Assembly (NCBI RefSeq): GCF_001447155.2
Contig: NZ_CP014754.1
Span: forward strand, 2,356,001-2,420,000
DNA: 64,000 bases
Direction: 5' to 3'
DNA from: Marinobacter sp. LQ44
GTDB lineage: Bacteria > Pseudomonadota > Gammaproteobacteria > Pseudomonadales > Oleiphilaceae
The notes beneath the pieces are model-generated. The model was not told the origin of the DNA. It was given only the letters and a program-made list of their open reading frames with translations, and made no database searches. Shown here piece after piece: positions 12,449-25,170 of this stretch. Numbering within the stretch: the stretch's first letter is position 1; every line of letters starts with the position of its first letter. A program made the translations under genes and the position numbers.

Positions 12449-12919
12449 GTGAATATAAACCTTACGTTGATAGGGCAAGCGATTGCCTTCGCTATTTTCG
12501 TCTGGTTCTGCGTCAAATATGTGTGGCCGCCAATCACGGCTGCCATGGAAGCGCGCCAGAAGAAAATTGCCGACGGCCTTTCTGCCGCAGATCGGGCTTC
12601 CCTCGATCTGGAACTCGCGCAGGAAAAAGCCTCCAAAGAATTGCAAAAAGCAAAACAGGAAGCTGCAGCCCTGATTGACCAGGCCAACAAGCGTGCCGCC
12701 CAGATTGTGGAAGCGTCTAAAGACGATGCCCGCAAAGAAGGCGAAAAGCTTATTGAGCAGGCCAGGGCCGAAATTCAACAGGAGCGTGTTCAGGCTCGCG
12801 ACGCACTGCGCAAAGAAGTGGCGGTTCTTGCCGTTGCCGGTGCCGAGAAGATCCTGGAAACCTCTGTAGATGCCAAAGCTCACAGCGAGATGCTGGACAA
12901 GCTGGCCGCAGAACTCTAA
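12449..12919 (+). CDS. atpF: F0F1 ATP synthase subunit b
   Basis: Peripheral-stalk subunit: one N-terminal membrane helix ([21 protein letters not shown]), then a long charged coiled coil rich in Ala, Glu, Lys and Gln that reaches up to F1. At 156 residues it matches E. coli AtpF. The start is GTG at 12449, which places the family-typical [10 protein letters not shown] at the N-terminus; AGAGG stands about ten bases upstream. It ends 12 bases before atpH. Confidence 0.97.
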   Translation: MNINLTLIGQAIAFAIFVWFCVKYVWPPITAAMEARQKKIADGLSAADRASLDLELAQEKASKELQKAKQEAAALIDQANKRAAQIVEASKDDARKEGEKLIEQARAEIQQERVQARDALRKEVAVLAVAGAEKILETSVDAKAHSEMLDKLAAEL

Positions 12920-12931
12920 ACGAGGGTCATC

Positions 12932-13468
12932 ATGGCACAACTGACTACGTTAGCCCGACCCTACGCGAAAGCCGTATTCGATGCCGCTAAAGAACAGAAT
13001 GCCGTTGATCAGTGGGATCAGGCACTGGCTTTTGCAGGTCTGGTCGCGGCTGACCAAGAGGTAGCGAACATCCTGGCCAATCCCGGCCTGTCTGAGCAAC
13101 GCAAGGCGGAACTCTTCGCCGATTGTTTCGAAGAGCCCCTGCCTGAAGCACTCAGAAATTTCCTGTTGATTCTTGCTGAAAACAAGCGTCTGGCGCTGTT
13201 GCCGGAAGTTGCTACGCTGTTCAGTCTGTATCGCGCGGATCTCGAGCGCACCGTCAAACTGGCGGTGAACACAGCGTTCGAACTGTCTGCCGACGAACAG
13301 CAGAAGTTGATCAAAGCACTGTCCGAAAAGCTGGAGCGCAAGGTTGAGCTTGAAACCGCGGTGGATCAGTCCCTGATCGGCGGCGTGGTAGTACGCACAG
13401 GCGACCTGGTTATCGACGCTTCAGTCCGTGGCAAGCTGGCCAGAATGGCCAAGGCTCTGGGCTCCTGA
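12932..13468 (+). CDS. atpH: F0F1 ATP synthase subunit delta
   Basis: Soluble stalk subunit that ties the b-dimer to the top of the alpha3beta3 head. The 178-residue protein begins [17 protein letters not shown], the usual delta start, has the helical N-domain and ends with the conserved [21 protein letters not shown] segment. It sits in the canonical place between atpF and atpA, 28 bases before the atpA start. Confidence 0.97.
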   Translation: MAQLTTLARPYAKAVFDAAKEQNAVDQWDQALAFAGLVAADQEVANILANPGLSEQRKAELFADCFEEPLPEALRNFLLILAENKRLALLPEVATLFSLYRADLERTVKLAVNTAFELSADEQQKLIKALSEKLERKVELETAVDQSLIGGVVVRTGDLVIDASVRGKLARMAKALGS

Positions 13469-13496
13469 TTTCAGCACAAGGTTTGAGGACAAAGGC

Positions 13497-15041
13497 ATGC
13501 AGCAACTGAATCCATCCGAGATCAGTGACATCATCAAGAAGAGAATCGAGAAACTCGACATCTCTTCCGAAGCAAAGAACGAAGGTACGATCCTGTCAGT
13601 ATCTGACGGCATCGTATTGATCCACGGTCTGGCCGACGTTATGTACGGCGAGATGATTGAATTTGCCAACGGCACCTACGGCATGGCTCTGAACCTGGAG
13701 CGTGACTCTGTTGGTGCAGTGGTACTGGGCGACTTCGAAGGTCTGGCCGAAGGTCAGAAAGTTCGTTGTACCGGCCGTATCCTGGAAGTGCCGGTTGGTA
13801 ACGAACTGCTGGGCCGTGTGGTTGACTCCCTGGGTAACCCGATCGACGGTAAAGGCGAGCTGGGTAACAGCCTGACCTCTCCGGTTGAGAAGGTTGCACC
13901 TGGCGTTATCGCCCGTCAGTCCGTTGACGAGCCGGTACAGACTGGTCTGAAAGCCATCGATACCATGGTTCCCATCGGTCGTGGCCAGCGTGAGCTGATC
14001 ATCGGTGACCGTCAGATCGGTAAGACCGCTGTAGCGATTGACGCGATCATCAACCAGAAGAACACTGGCATCAAGTGTATCTACGTTGCCGTCGGCCAGA
14101 AGCAGTCTTCCATTGCCGCGGTTGTGCGCAAGCTGGAAGAGCACGGCGCCATGGACCATACCATCGTGGTTGCCGCCGGTGCCGCTGATCCTGCCGCCAT
14201 GCAGTTCCTGGCTCCGTACTCCGGTACCTCCATGGGTGAATTCTTCCGTGACCGCGGTGAAGACGCTCTGATCGTATACGACGACCTGTCCAAGCAGGCT
14301 GTTGCTTACCGTCAGATCTCCCTGCTGCTGCGTCGTCCACCAGGACGTGAAGCATTCCCGGGTGACGTTTTCTATCTGCACTCCCGTCTGCTGGAGCGCG
14401 CTTCCCGCGTTAACGCTGACTACGTTGAGCAGTTCACCAACGGTGAAGTGAAAGGTAAGACCGGTTCTCTGACCGCGCTGCCGATCATCGAAACCCAGGC
14501 CGGTGACGTTTCTGCGTTCGTACCGACCAACGTGATCTCCATCACCGATGGTCAGATCTTCCTGGAAACCAACCTGTTCAACTCCGGTATCCGTCCGGCT
14601 ATGAACGCCGGTATCTCCGTATCCCGGGTAGGTGGTGCAGCCCAGACCAAGATCATGAAGAAGCTCGGCGGTAACATCCGTCTGGCCCTGGCCCAGTATC
14701 GGGAACTGGCGGCATTCGCCCAGTTCGCCTCCGATCTTGACGAAGCAACCCGTCGTCAGCTGGAGCACGGTCAGCGCGTTACCGAGCTGATGAAGCAGAA
14801 CCAGTACAGCCCGATGACCGTTGCGGAAATGGGTACTGTACTGTTCGCAGCAAACGAAGGCTTCCTGGACGATGTTGATGTAAACAAGGTTGTGAAGTTT
14901 GAAGCACAGCTGCTGGACTGGATGCGTTCCGAGCAGAAAGAGCTTCTCGACAAGATCGGCCCCGAGGGCAACTTCAACGACGACATCACCGCTGGCCTGA
15001 AAGCTGCTCTGGAGAAATTCAAGACCACTCAGAGCTGGTAA
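13497..15041 (+). CDS. atpA: F0F1 ATP synthase subunit alpha
   Basis: Regulatory nucleotide-binding subunit of F1. ATG 13497 gives 514 residues beginning [20 protein letters not shown], as in E. coli. An open frame back to 13428 overlaps atpH and is not used. The P-loop is GDRQIGKT, followed by the conserved [12 protein letters not shown] and [18 protein letters not shown] segments. Codon use is strongly biased to CTG, CGT and GGT, as expected for a highly expressed gene. Confidence 0.99.
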   Translation: MQQLNPSEISDIIKKRIEKLDISSEAKNEGTILSVSDGIVLIHGLADVMYGEMIEFANGTYGMALNLERDSVGAVVLGDFEGLAEGQKVRCTGRILEVPVGNELLGRVVDSLGNPIDGKGELGNSLTSPVEKVAPGVIARQSVDEPVQTGLKAIDTMVPIGRGQRELIIGDRQIGKTAVAIDAIINQKNTGIKCIYVAVGQKQSSIAAVVRKLEEHGAMDHTIVVAAGAADPAAMQFLAPYSGTSMGEFFRDRGEDALIVYDDLSKQAVAYRQISLLLRRPPGREAFPGDVFYLHSRLLERASRVNADYVEQFTNGEVKGKTGSLTALPIIETQAGDVSAFVPTNVISITDGQIFLETNLFNSGIRPAMNAGISVSRVGGAAQTKIMKKLGGNIRLALAQYRELAAFAQFASDLDEATRRQLEHGQRVTELMKQNQYSPMTVAEMGTVLFAANEGFLDDVDVNKVVKFEAQLLDWMRSEQKELLDKIGPEGNFNDDITAGLKAALEKFKTTQSW

Positions 15042-15111
15042 ATCCACTGGGCCCGCCATTGCGCGGGCCTGCTGGTCCCTTTGAGTGTCTAACTTGAAAA
15101 GGCAGTGACTT

Positions 15112-15972
15112 ATGGCCGTCGGAAAAGAAATACGTAACCAGATCGGAAGCATCAAGAGCACGCAGAAGATCACGTCCGCCATGGAAATGGTGGCGGCGAG
15201 CAAAATGCGCAAAGCTCAGGACCGTATGCAGGCAACTCGCCCATACGCCGAAAAGATGCTGCAGGTAATCGGACACATTGCCAAGTCCAACAAGGATTAC
15301 CGTCATCCGTTCATGCAGGAGCGTGAGGTCAAGCGGGTAGGCTACATTGTAGTTTCCTCCGACCGTGGCCTGTGTGGTGGCTTGAACACCAACCTGTTCA
15401 AACTGCTCGTTCGCGAAATGCGTGAATGGAAACAAAAGGGTGTTGAGACCGACATCTGCGCCATTGGGCAAAAAGGCGCGTCTTTCTTCCGTAACTACGG
15501 TGGCAACGTTGTAGCGGCGATTACCCATATGGGTGATAACCCGTCTGCAAGTGAGCTGATTGGTAGCGTCAAGGTGATGCTCGATGGTTTCGAGCAGGGC
15601 AAGATTGATCGCCTGTACCTTGTGAGCAACGAGTTTGTGAACACCATGACTCAGAGCCCGCATTCGCTGCAGCTGCTGCCATTGCCGGAAGGGGATGACG
15701 AAGATGTAGGTCACCAGTGGGATTATCTCTATGAGCCGGATTCACGTCCGATTCTTGACGGGCTACTGCCACGTTATATCGAATCCCAGGTGTATCAGGG
15801 TGTGGTAGAGAATCTGGCCTGTGAACAGGCTGCCCGGATGATTGCCATGAAGAGCGCGACAGACAACGCCGGTGGCATCATCGATGAGCTTCAGCTGGCC
15901 TATAACAAGGCCCGCCAGGCAGCCATCACCCAAGAGATTTCGGAGATTGTGAGCGGCGCGGCATCTGTTTGA
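15112..15972 (+). CDS. atpG: F0F1 ATP synthase subunit gamma
   Basis: Central rotor shaft that couples c-ring rotation to catalysis. The N-terminal helix ([20 protein letters not shown]) and the C-terminal helix ([20 protein letters not shown]) form the coiled-coil axle. The middle [16 protein letters not shown] is the family signature. Its 286 residues match E. coli AtpG. It lies in the usual order between atpA and atpD. Confidence 0.99.
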   Translation: MAVGKEIRNQIGSIKSTQKITSAMEMVAASKMRKAQDRMQATRPYAEKMLQVIGHIAKSNKDYRHPFMQEREVKRVGYIVVSSDRGLCGGLNTNLFKLLVREMREWKQKGVETDICAIGQKGASFFRNYGGNVVAAITHMGDNPSASELIGSVKVMLDGFEQGKIDRLYLVSNEFVNTMTQSPHSLQLLPLPEGDDEDVGHQWDYLYEPDSRPILDGLLPRYIESQVYQGVVENLACEQAARMIAMKSATDNAGGIIDELQLAYNKARQAAITQEISEIVSGAASV

Positions 15973-16002
15973 TAACGCTCACAAACCTACTGGTTTTATT
16001 GA

Positions 16003-17421
<1,419 letters not shown>

Positions 17422-17459
17422 ATTACCTTCTTCCCTTTCTGACCCAAGAGGCGTAAGAA

Positions 17460-17882
17460 ATGGCTATGACCGTACATTGTGACGTCGTAAGTGCCGAAGA
17501 AAAAATCTACTCGGGCCTGGTGGAGATGCTGATCGCCACCGGTACCGAGGGTGAGCTAGGCATCCAGCTTGGCCATGCTCCGCTACTGACCGGGCTCAAG
17601 CCCGGCTCAGTGCGGATCATCAAGCAGGGTGGTGCTGAGGAAATTCTGTACGTTTCAGGTGGCTACCTGGAAGTGCAGCCTAACCTGATCACCCTGATGG
17701 CTGATACCGCAGTTCGTGCCAAGGATGTGGACGAAGCGGCAGCTCTGGAAGCCCAGAAGCAAGCCGAGAAGGCACTGGCGAACAAGACAGGCGAGTTCGA
17801 GTACTCCCGTGCTGCCGCCGAGCTGGCAGAAGCCGCCGCTCAGCTGCGCACCATCCAGAAACTGCGCAAGCACCTGCGCTAA
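17460..17882 (+). CDS. atpC: F0F1 ATP synthase subunit epsilon
   Basis: Regulatory subunit at the base of the rotor that inhibits ATP hydrolysis. It has an N-terminal beta-sandwich (from [16 protein letters not shown]) and a C-terminal two-helix domain rich in Ala, Glu and Lys (from [17 protein letters not shown]). Its 140 residues are normal. It is the last gene of the atp operon and is followed by a strong hairpin terminator. Confidence 0.98.
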   Translation: MAMTVHCDVVSAEEKIYSGLVEMLIATGTEGELGIQLGHAPLLTGLKPGSVRIIKQGGAEEILYVSGGYLEVQPNLITLMADTAVRAKDVDEAAALEAQKQAEKALANKTGEFEYSRAAAELAEAAAQLRTIQKLRKHLR

Positions 17883-17920
17883 GCAGGGTTTGTGTCAGGG
17901 CCCGGACTGGCCTGACCGTG

Positions 17921-17994
17921 AACCGCATCCGCAGGTGGATAACCAGCCACACCCGCAAGGGCAAGGCCGGTTATTCACCGGGACGCGGTTTTTT
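17921..17994 (+). terminator. Rho-independent terminator after atpC
   Basis: An inner stem GTGGATAACC / GGTTATTCAC (17935-17944 with 17969-17978, one G-T pair) and an outer AACCGC / GCGGTT (17921-17926 with 17985-17990) are followed by TTTTTTATTTT. It separates the atp operon from glmU. Confidence 0.75.
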
Positions 17995-18032
17995 ATTTTG
18001 AGATTCACCACCAGATTGGAGCGTACCGCCCC

Positions 18033-19397
18033 ATGAGCCCATTACACGTTGTGATCCTGGCGGCCGGCCAGGGCTCCCGAATGAAATCGGCGCTACCCAA
18101 GGTATTACACCCGGTGGCCGGCAAGGCCATGCTGCATCACGTGATTGATACCGCAAAGCAGCTGGGGGCGGAGAAAATTCACACGGTAATCGGCCACGGT
18201 GCAGATCGGGTGCGGGCATCACTGCACGAACCCTCGGTGAACTGGGTGATGCAGACCGAGCAACTGGGTACCGGCCATGCCGTGGCCCAGGCCTTGCCGG
18301 ATCTGCCGGACGACGCCCGGGTACTGGTGCTCTACGGCGATGTGCCGTTGACCCGCAAAGACACCCTCGACGCCATGGTCAGTGACCTGGACGATGGTAA
18401 TCTGGCCCTGCTGACTGTGGATATGGACAACCCTCACGGCTATGGCCGGATCGTTCGTAACGCCGAGGGCCAGGTGCAGGCGATTGTGGAGCAGAAAGAC
18501 GCCACCGCCGAGCAGCAAGATATCCAGGAGGTAAACACCGGTATCCTGGCCGTTTCTGCCCGGCACCTGAAAAGCTGGCTACCCACGCTATCCAACAGCA
18601 ACGCCCAGGGTGAATACTACCTGACCGACATCATCGCTATGGCTGTTGACCATGGCTTGTCCGTCACGGTGTCTCAGCCCCTGAACCCGTTTGAAGTGCA
18701 GGGCGTGAATAACCGCCTGCAACTGGCGGAGCTGGAGCGTTGGTACCAGCGCCAGCAGGCAGAAAGGCTGATGACCGAGGGAGCTACCCTGGCAGACCCG
18801 GCCCGGGTGGATGTACGCGGTGAGCTGACCATTGGTAACGACCTGTGGATTGATGTGAACGCGGTGTTTGAGGGTAAAGTCAGCCTTGGCAGCAACGTGG
18901 TGATCGGTCCGAACTGTGTGATCAAGGATTCCACCATTGCTGATGGCGCTGAAATCAAAGCCAACAGCGTGCTTGAAGGTGCGATTGTAGGCGCCAATGC
19001 CCAGATTGGCCCGTTCGCCCGCCTGCGCCCGGGTACCGAACTGGCCGCCAATACCAAGGTGGGCAACTTTGTCGAAACCAAGAAAGCGGTAGTAGGTGAG
19101 GGCAGCAAGATCAATCACCTGAGCTACGTGGGCGATGCCTCACTGGGCCGTAACGTGAATGTGGGTGCAGGTACCATCACCTGCAACTATGATGGGGTGA
19201 ACAAGTTCAAAACCGAGATAGGCGACGGTGTGTTTGTAGGCTCCAACACCTCGCTGGTTGCACCGGTGACGGTGGCGGCCGAGGCTACCATTGGTGCGGG
19301 GTCTACCATCACCCGCAACGTCGCGGAAAGCGAACTGGCCGTGGCCCGGGGCAAGCAACGGAATATCGCGGGCTGGGAACGGCCGAAAAAAGCGTAA
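18033..19397 (+). CDS. glmU: Bifunctional N-acetylglucosamine-1-phosphate uridyltransferase / glucosamine-1-phosphate acetyltransferase
   Basis: Makes UDP-GlcNAc, the precursor of peptidoglycan and LPS, in two steps. Residues 1-228 form the pyrophosphorylase domain with the nucleotide signature [23 protein letters not shown]. From about residue 250 comes a left-handed beta-helix of hexapeptide repeats ending with the acetyltransferase site around [15 protein letters not shown]. Length 454 is normal. It lies between the atp operon and glmS, which makes its substrate precursor, an arrangement common in gammaproteobacteria. Confidence 0.98.
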   Translation: MSPLHVVILAAGQGSRMKSALPKVLHPVAGKAMLHHVIDTAKQLGAEKIHTVIGHGADRVRASLHEPSVNWVMQTEQLGTGHAVAQALPDLPDDARVLVLYGDVPLTRKDTLDAMVSDLDDGNLALLTVDMDNPHGYGRIVRNAEGQVQAIVEQKDATAEQQDIQEVNTGILAVSARHLKSWLPTLSNSNAQGEYYLTDIIAMAVDHGLSVTVSQPLNPFEVQGVNNRLQLAELERWYQRQQAERLMTEGATLADPARVDVRGELTIGNDLWIDVNAVFEGKVSLGSNVVIGPNCVIKDSTIADGAEIKANSVLEGAIVGANAQIGPFARLRPGTELAANTKVGNFVETKKAVVGEGSKINHLSYVGDASLGRNVNVGAGTITCNYDGVNKFKTEIGDGVFVGSNTSLVAPVTVAAEATIGAGSTITRNVAESELAVARGKQRNIAGWERPKKA

Positions 19398-19426
19398 CGA
19401 TCGATTAACGAACAGGTGACAACAGC

Positions 19427-21259
19427 ATGTGTGGGATTGTAGGAGCGGTATCTGAACGGGACGTCCAGGGTATTTTGCTGGAGGGCCTGCGCCGCCTTGA
19501 ATACCGGGGTTACGACTCCGCCGGCATGGCCGTGATCAACGGCAAGCCGGAAGTGCAGCGTGCCCGGGAAGTCGGTAAGGTTGCTGCCTTGGCCGATGCC
19601 ATCAGCGCCAACCCCCTGGCCGGGCATCTCGGTATCGCCCATACCCGCTGGGCCACCCACGGTGAGCCATCCCAGGTGAACGCCCACCCGCACATGTCTG
19701 GTGACCGCCTGGCCATTGTCCACAATGGCATCATCGAGAACTATCAGGAACTGCGGGAAGAGCTGAAAGCCGAAGGCTTTGAGTTCACCTCCCAGACCGA
19801 CACCGAAGTGGTTGCCCATCTGATTGGCAAGAACTACAAGGCCGGCGGCAGGCTTTACGATGCCGTGAAAGCCGCTATCAGCCGCCTGCGCGGTGCCTTT
19901 GCCCTGGCGGTCGTCCATGCCGACGAGCCGGACCACCTGGTGGTGTGCCGTGAAGGTAGCCCGCTGGTGGTGGGCGTGGGTATCGGCGAGAACTTCATCG
20001 CCTCTGACCAGCTGGCCCTGCTGCCGGTGACCGACCGCTTCATGTTCCTGGAAGAAGGCGATATTGCCGACATCCGCAAAGACAGCATCGAGATCCACGA
20101 CCGCGAAGGCAATGCGGTAGAGCGCGCTATTACCCGTTTCGAGCACGGTGCCGATTCCGCCGACAAGGGTGAATACCGCCACTACATGCTCAAGGAAATC
20201 TACGAGCAGCCGAAAGTGATCAAGGCCACCATGGAAGGCCGGATCACCGACAGCCGGGTACTGGAACAGGCCCTGGGCACCGATGCCGCCAACCTGCTGG
20301 AGAACGTGCGCCACGTTCAGATCATCGCCTGCGGAACCTCTTATCATGCCGGCATGGTGGCCCGTTACTGGATTGAAGACCTGGCCGGCGTACCCTGTTC
20401 CGTGGAAGTCGCCTCCGAGTTCCGCTATCGCAAACACGTGATCCAGCCGGATACCCTGTTCCTGTGCATTTCCCAGTCCGGCGAAACCGCCGACACCCTG
20501 GCGGCCCTGCGCCAGGCCAAGAAAGCCGGGTTCCGCGCGGCGTTGGCCATCTGCAACGTACCGGGCAGTTCCCTGGTGCGGGAATCCGACCTGGTGATCA
20601 TGACCCAGGCCGGCCCTGAAATCGGTGTAGCCTCCACCAAAGCGTTCACCACCCAGCTCACCGCCTTGCTGATCTTCACCCTGGCCCTGGCCCGCCACAA
20701 CGGCCTGAATGCCGAGCGGGAAGCCGACATCGTGAAGGCCATTCACCTGTTGCCGGGCCAGGTCAACGATGTACTGGCTCTGGATGGCGAAATCGAGGAG
20801 ATGTCCAAAGCCTTCATGGACAAGAACCACAGCCTGTTCCTCGGCCGGGGTTCCCAGTACCCGGTGGCCATGGAAGGGGCTCTCAAACTCAAGGAAATTT
20901 CCTATATCCACGCCGAAGCCTACCCGGCCGGCGAGCTGAAACACGGCCCCCTGGCCCTGGTAGACAGCGAAATGCCCGTGGTGACCGTGGCCCCCAACAA
21001 CGACCTGGTGGAAAAGCTGAAGTCCAACCTGGAAGAAGTACGGGCCCGCGGCGGCGAATTGTTTGTATTCGCCGACAAGGCCGCAGACGTGAAGCCGGAA
21101 GAGGGCCTGCACGTGATGCAGATTCCCTCGGTACACGAAATCACCGCGCCGATCGTCTACACCGTGCCCCTGCAGTTGCTGTCTTACCACGTGGCGGTGC
21201 TCAAGGGCACCGATGTGGACCAGCCGCGCAACCTGGCCAAGAGTGTGACGGTGGAATAA
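19427..21259 (+). CDS. glmS: Glutamine--fructose-6-phosphate aminotransferase (isomerizing)
   Basis: First step of hexosamine synthesis: fructose-6-phosphate plus glutamine gives glucosamine-6-phosphate. The N-terminal class II amidotransferase domain starts MCGIVGAV with Cys2 as nucleophile (Met1 is removed). Two SIS domains follow, with [18 protein letters not shown] and [20 protein letters not shown]. The C-terminus [11 protein letters not shown] is the conserved tail. It has 610 residues. It lies 29 bases after glmU and is probably co-transcribed. The glmU-glmS gap is far too short for a glmS ribozyme. Confidence 0.99.
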   Translation: MCGIVGAVSERDVQGILLEGLRRLEYRGYDSAGMAVINGKPEVQRAREVGKVAALADAISANPLAGHLGIAHTRWATHGEPSQVNAHPHMSGDRLAIVHNGIIENYQELREELKAEGFEFTSQTDTEVVAHLIGKNYKAGGRLYDAVKAAISRLRGAFALAVVHADEPDHLVVCREGSPLVVGVGIGENFIASDQLALLPVTDRFMFLEEGDIADIRKDSIEIHDREGNAVERAITRFEHGADSADKGEYRHYMLKEIYEQPKVIKATMEGRITDSRVLEQALGTDAANLLENVRHVQIIACGTSYHAGMVARYWIEDLAGVPCSVEVASEFRYRKHVIQPDTLFLCISQSGETADTLAALRQAKKAGFRAALAICNVPGSSLVRESDLVIMTQAGPEIGVASTKAFTTQLTALLIFTLALARHNGLNAEREADIVKAIHLLPGQVNDVLALDGEIEEMSKAFMDKNHSLFLGRGSQYPVAMEGALKLKEISYIHAEAYPAGELKHGPLALVDSEMPVVTVAPNNDLVEKLKSNLEEVRARGGELFVFADKAADVKPEEGLHVMQIPSVHEITAPIVYTVPLQLLSYHVAVLKGTDVDQPRNLAKSVTVE

Positions 21260-21302
21260 TCGCCTGGCTTGGAAAACTGAAAGCCAAGTGGGTTAACGAA
21301 AA

Positions 21303-21344
21303 CAGGGTTGAAACGCTGGCGGTAACAGCCGCATTTCAACCCTG
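21303..21344 (-). terminator. Hairpin terminator of the minus-strand porin operon
   Basis: A perfect 11-base inverted repeat, CAGGGTTGAAA at 21303-21313 and TTTCAACCCTG at 21334-21344, with a 20-base loop. On the minus strand it is followed by TTTTCGTT and lies just after the porin stop codon. It could also stop readthrough from glmS. Confidence 0.65.
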
Positions 21345-21356
21345 TCCACGTCATCC

Positions 21357-22568
21357 TCAGAAGGTCACGCCCAGGGTCAGCCAGAGTTTGTTGGTGTCCA
21401 CTTTGCCGGCGGCACTGTCACCGGCGGAGTACCGGGCGTACTTGATGCCCGCAGTGTAGTGTTCAGCAAAGCCTCGGTTGTAAGCCACGCCCCATTCGTC
21501 GCCCAGGTCATCCACGGCCGGGGTTGATTCGTTGGCACTGAAGTCATGATAGACAAACGCCCATCGACCACCCGCGAGAGCGCCAGATACCGTCAGCGAA
21601 ATATCTTCCAGGCCACCAGCCGGTGTTGCCAGGAACTGGTCCGTCCAGCCGTTGAATGCGTGTAGCGTGGCCAGCGGCGTGGCGAATCCATAATTACCAT
21701 CGTCGGAGCCCAGGACCTCATAGGTCAGGGCAATGGTGATGCCTTTAACGCCCGCCCCCGCCTTCAGCGAGTAATAGTCAGCGTCAAACTCGGTGGCGCC
21801 GGATTTGGCTTCCTGCCTGGCGTATTCGGCGGCGTAGATCAGTTTTACTGATTCCAGGTCGTAATCACCCGCAAACCGCAGACCCACGGTATCCAGGCCG
21901 TTGTTTGTGCCGTCGTCCACTTCCAGCAGATAGGCATAGGCGCTGAGCTTGCCGAAGCCGGTCTGATAGCCCAGGTTCAGCAGGTGATCTTTGGTGGCCA
22001 GGTCCTGAGCCTCCGCAAAGATCCGATTGCGCTGGTTGAGATAGGCATAGTCCAGCGTCAGCAGGCTCGTGGGTGCATAGGTCAGGCGCACGCCATCAAA
22101 GGTCTGCCGGTCCTGTCGCCAGCCGACATGACCCACATGGCGCTGATTGTCATAGACAATGACCTGGCGACCGGCGCGCGCAGTGACGTCGCCGCCGCTG
22201 TATTGCAGGTAAGCCTGATCGACTTCGGTGGTCTCCGGATCGGCAATGACCGAATAATCGGTATTTTTACCCTGAGTGTTGTTGTAATCGTCCAGGCCCA
22301 TCACCGTGCGGGAATCCTCAAACTCCAGAACTCCGGTCACGCCATGGTAGCTGCCGGTGGTGTAGCCCAGCCGGGTGCGGATGGTCAGGGCATCGGCGTC
22401 TTTGAGGGCGTTGTCCTGATCCACCGCCTCATACCGCAAACGGACATCGCCGGAGACTTGCCCGTTGCTCAGGGCATCGTGCAGGGAGTGTTCCGCTGCC
22501 AGCGCGGGAGTGGCCAGCGCCAGGGAGCCCAGCATACAGGCCGAATGTCGGATCAATCGTGCTTTCAT
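21357..22568 (-). CDS. Outer-membrane porin-like beta-barrel protein
   Basis: Predicted outer-membrane channel. The N-terminus MKARLIRHSACMLGSLALATPALA is a signal peptide with an AXA cleavage site. The mature part alternates short amphipathic strands with aromatic girdles, has no hydrophobic helix, and ends LWLTLGVTF with the C-terminal Phe of barrel proteins. It resembles the alginate-export/OprD-like porin group, but the exact family is not certain. The start at 22568 has AAGGAAGC upstream; a longer frame to 22595 adds nine residues before the signal peptide and is not used. It is the last gene of the sigma-54 controlled operon, 82 bases after the rubredoxin reductase gene, suggesting uptake of the same compound. 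Confidence 0.8.
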   Translation of the reverse strand: MKARLIRHSACMLGSLALATPALAAEHSLHDALSNGQVSGDVRLRYEAVDQDNALKDADALTIRTRLGYTTGSYHGVTGVLEFEDSRTVMGLDDYNNTQGKNTDYSVIADPETTEVDQAYLQYSGGDVTARAGRQVIVYDNQRHVGHVGWRQDRQTFDGVRLTYAPTSLLTLDYAYLNQRNRIFAEAQDLATKDHLLNLGYQTGFGKLSAYAYLLEVDDGTNNGLDTVGLRFAGDYDLESVKLIYAAEYARQEAKSGATEFDADYYSLKAGAGVKGITIALTYEVLGSDDGNYGFATPLATLHAFNGWTDQFLATPAGGLEDISLTVSGALAGGRWAFVYHDFSANESTPAVDDLGDEWGVAYNRGFAEHYTAGIKYARYSAGDSAAGKVDTNKLWLTLGVTF

Positions 22569-22650
22569 AGTTGCTTCCTTTTCCGTTAATGACAAAACGT
22601 TCTGTTGGCCGGTTGATGCCGGAGTTGGTATCGGCGACGGATCGCAGGGG

Positions 22651-24006
22651 TCAGGCCGCCTGGCTTTGATTAGACGAGCCGACCGTCAGATGACAGATCG
22701 ATTGATCGCCCAGGCATTGCTCCATCACCAGTTGGTCGGGCGTGTCGTGAACGGTCTTCCAGGTTCCCTCAGCCGAAGGTTGACCGCGCAGAACCACCGG
22801 CATGGCTCGGGTTTTCAGCCTGATCACCGGCGGGTTATGTTCATAGGTCACGGCATCCAGGCCCATGACCGCATGGGCAATCGCTTGTGCCTGATGTTTG
22901 ATCGGTTCGATAAAGCGGCAAGGCATGCCGTCGATACTGATGCAATCGCCGAGCGCATAAATGTCCGGGTCACTGGTACGCAGTGTGTGTGGATCGACCG
23001 CAAGGCCCCGTTGAAACTGCAGGCCGGCGTGACGGGCCAGCCGGTTATCGGTGGCCAGGCCTGTCGCTGCCACAACGTGATCGACTTCAAGGGGCTGGCC
23101 CACCTGGCGGGTGATTGAGCGCTTGCCATTGTCGTGTGCGGCCACGCCGGTCACATCCACGCCGCCAAGGTAGCTGATGCCGAGTTGGGTAAAGCTGCTG
23201 ACCAGGCGGGACGCGGCCTTGTCGGGCAGCAGCCCGGCCAACGGTGCGTTATTGCGGTCGAGCAGGGTGACCGTGTGCCCGGCGCGGGCAAAGTCCTCGG
23301 CCAGTTCACAGCCGATCATGCCGGCGCCGACAATAGCGATGGACTGTTTACCCTGCGCCAGCGCCTGTTGCAGTCCAGACCACCCGGCCAGATCATTGAC
23401 CCGCCAACACAGGGGCGCCGGCAGTTGCGCCGGCAGTATCGGTTGCGCGCCCTGGGCCAGCACCAGCTGGGTGTAGTTGAGCGATCCGCGGGTTGTGCGT
23501 AATTGCTTTAACGTCGGGCTCAAGCCAACCGCAAAGGTTTGCGCCATCAGCTGGACACCAAGCCGTTGTGCGGCCTGGTAACCGGTTTCCCGCACCAGCG
23601 TGGTTTTATCCGCGCCGCGACTGATAGCCACCGAAAGCTCGGGCTTGTGATAGGTATCGCCACTGCAAGCCGTGACCAGGGTGATGGGAACCGTGGCGTC
23701 CAGTGCGCGCAGCGCTTCCACAGTGGACCAGCCGGCAATGCCGGCGCCAATCACCACCACGCCGGGTTTGCGGTTGAAGTGCATCGGCTGATCGCAAACC
23801 GTGATTTCCTGCCGTTTCAATAGCTCGAAATCGGTCTTGGTGACGCCGCACAGCGGGCATTCCCAATCGTCCGGAATGTCTTCAAAGCGGGTGCCCGGCG
23901 CCAGACCGCTGTCCGGGTCGCCTTGCTCCTCGTCATAGATCAGCCCGCAGGCGAGGCAAATGTATTGTCGCCAGGGCGTGGTTTGATCGACACTTTGCTC
24001 ACTCAT
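22651..24006 (-). CDS. Rubredoxin fused to FAD-dependent NAD(P)H:rubredoxin reductase
   Basis: One-protein electron-transfer chain. Residues 13-62 are a rubredoxin with the iron ligands Cys17, Cys20, Cys50 and Cys53 (CLAC and CPLC). From about residue 80 there is a pyridine-nucleotide-disulphide-type flavoprotein with VVIGAGIAG (FAD), a second Rossmann motif [16 protein letters not shown] (NAD(P)H) and DIYALGDC near the C-terminal FAD site. Alkane-oxidising bacteria use separate rubredoxin and rubredoxin reductase proteins to feed monooxygenases. The start overlaps the stop of the upstream oxidoreductase gene by ATGA, so the two are coupled. It probably supplies electrons to that neighbour, which is inference. 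Confidence 0.9.
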   Translation of the reverse strand: MSEQSVDQTTPWRQYICLACGLIYDEEQGDPDSGLAPGTRFEDIPDDWECPLCGVTKTDFELLKRQEITVCDQPMHFNRKPGVVVIGAGIAGWSTVEALRALDATVPITLVTACSGDTYHKPELSVAISRGADKTTLVRETGYQAAQRLGVQLMAQTFAVGLSPTLKQLRTTRGSLNYTQLVLAQGAQPILPAQLPAPLCWRVNDLAGWSGLQQALAQGKQSIAIVGAGMIGCELAEDFARAGHTVTLLDRNNAPLAGLLPDKAASRLVSSFTQLGISYLGGVDVTGVAAHDNGKRSITRQVGQPLEVDHVVAATGLATDNRLARHAGLQFQRGLAVDPHTLRTSDPDIYALGDCISIDGMPCRFIEPIKHQAQAIAHAVMGLDAVTYEHNPPVIRLKTRAMPVVLRGQPSAEGTWKTVHDTPDQLVMEQCLGDQSICHLTVGSSNQSQAA

Positions 24007-25142
24007 GCCGGCACCTCTGCACGCATCTGTTTGGCCATCTCCCAGCGCAGGTGTTTGAGGGCCGGTGTAACGATGGCGACGAAATGGGCCTCGCGTATGC
24101 GGCGTTGGGGTGCCGATGTCATCAGGTAACCGCGCGCGCCTTGATGCAGTAGCGCCGATTGGGACGCCTTAAGCGCCATTTCGGAACCCCGGGCGCGCAG
24201 ATCCAGTACGTCCAGCAGGAAGTCTTTGCTGCCATCAAACGGGGTTTCGGCGAGTTTGGCGGCCTGAGCTTTGATGTCGTCAAATTCCGCCTGCAGCTCG
24301 TCCGGGCGGTCATGCAGATACTGGTTCACATGGCCAAGGGAGGGCTCCACCTCGCGGGCAGAGTCAATCGAACCCTGAATAACGCCAGTGGCCATGCCCA
24401 CCTGTAACAGGATGAACGCTGTGCGAACGCGCTGAATAAAGGGCCGCACCGGATCGGCAATCATCTGATCCTCACTGACGAAATAGTCGACCAGAGGAAC
24501 CGCCCAGGTGCTGGTGCCTTCCATCCCGGAAAACTCCGGGCATTTTCTGAGCGTTACCCGCTCATCCAGGTCCAGCAGAAACATGATCTCGTGGGAGCGA
24601 CTGCCATCCTCCCGGTCGACCGCGGCGATAACGCCACAGTACTGCCCCGGAGCAATGTGGCTGACCCAGGGCAAGGTACCGTTAACCCGATAACCACCCG
24701 GTACTTTTTTGGCTTTCAGCGCCATCTTTTCGATACCGGTGAAGGCTTTCATCGGATTGGACAGGGCGGTTCCGCCGAAGGTTCTACCGGCGGCGTGGTC
24801 TGGCAAGCGGGCCAACAAAGCCGGATTGCCGGATTGCTCCATGTAGAGCCCGCAAACGTCGTGGCACCAGGTCATGAAACCGGTGGAGCCGCAGTGCCGG
24901 CTGATCTCATGCATGGAGTCGATGGCCAGGCCATAGCGAGAGCCGTACTGGTCGAGATGGCCGGCAAACGCGCCGGCCTGACCGAGTTTTGCCATGATAT
25001 CGATCGGATAATAGCCCTCGTGATCGATACGGTAGGCGGCGGGAGCAAGCTGCTCCCGGGCTATCTGGCTGACATCCGCCAGCACCTGGACATCGTCTGC
25101 CCAGGGAAGAGCAATTGAGGGTGATACAGCAGCGCTGTTCAT
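24003..25142 (-). CDS. Acyl-CoA-dehydrogenase-fold flavoprotein (possible monooxygenase)
   Basis: The 379-residue protein has the acyl-CoA dehydrogenase fold: an N-terminal helical domain ([18 protein letters not shown]), a middle beta domain ([32 protein letters not shown]) and a C-terminal helical bundle. It is more distant from true fatty acyl-CoA enzymes and sits with a rubredoxin reductase and a sulfonate/nitrate-type importer. This recalls the MsuC/SfnB/DszC group, flavin-dependent oxygenases of organosulfur compounds that share this fold. No acyl-CoA pathway genes are near. Substrate is unknown. It is the second gene of the operon, 28 bases after the OsmC gene. Confidence 0.75.
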   Translation of the reverse strand: MNSAAVSPSIALPWADDVQVLADVSQIAREQLAPAAYRIDHEGYYPIDIMAKLGQAGAFAGHLDQYGSRYGLAIDSMHEISRHCGSTGFMTWCHDVCGLYMEQSGNPALLARLPDHAAGRTFGGTALSNPMKAFTGIEKMALKAKKVPGGYRVNGTLPWVSHIAPGQYCGVIAAVDREDGSRSHEIMFLLDLDERVTLRKCPEFSGMEGTSTWAVPLVDYFVSEDQMIADPVRPFIQRVRTAFILLQVGMATGVIQGSIDSAREVEPSLGHVNQYLHDRPDELQAEFDDIKAQAAKLAETPFDGSKDFLLDVLDLRARGSEMALKASQSALLHQGARGYLMTSAPQRRIREAHFVAIVTPALKHLRWEMAKQMRAEVPA

Positions 25143-25170
25143 GGCTTACCTCTGGAGTCCGGGGGTGGGC

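Noticed and set aside
19398..19426. glmS ribozyme upstream of glmS
   Set aside because: The gap between glmU and glmS is 29 bases, too short, and such ribozymes are typical of Firmicutes.
19187..21190. Long minus-strand open frame (667 codons) opposite glmS
   Set aside because: Same reasons: it mirrors a conserved gene and shows no family signature.
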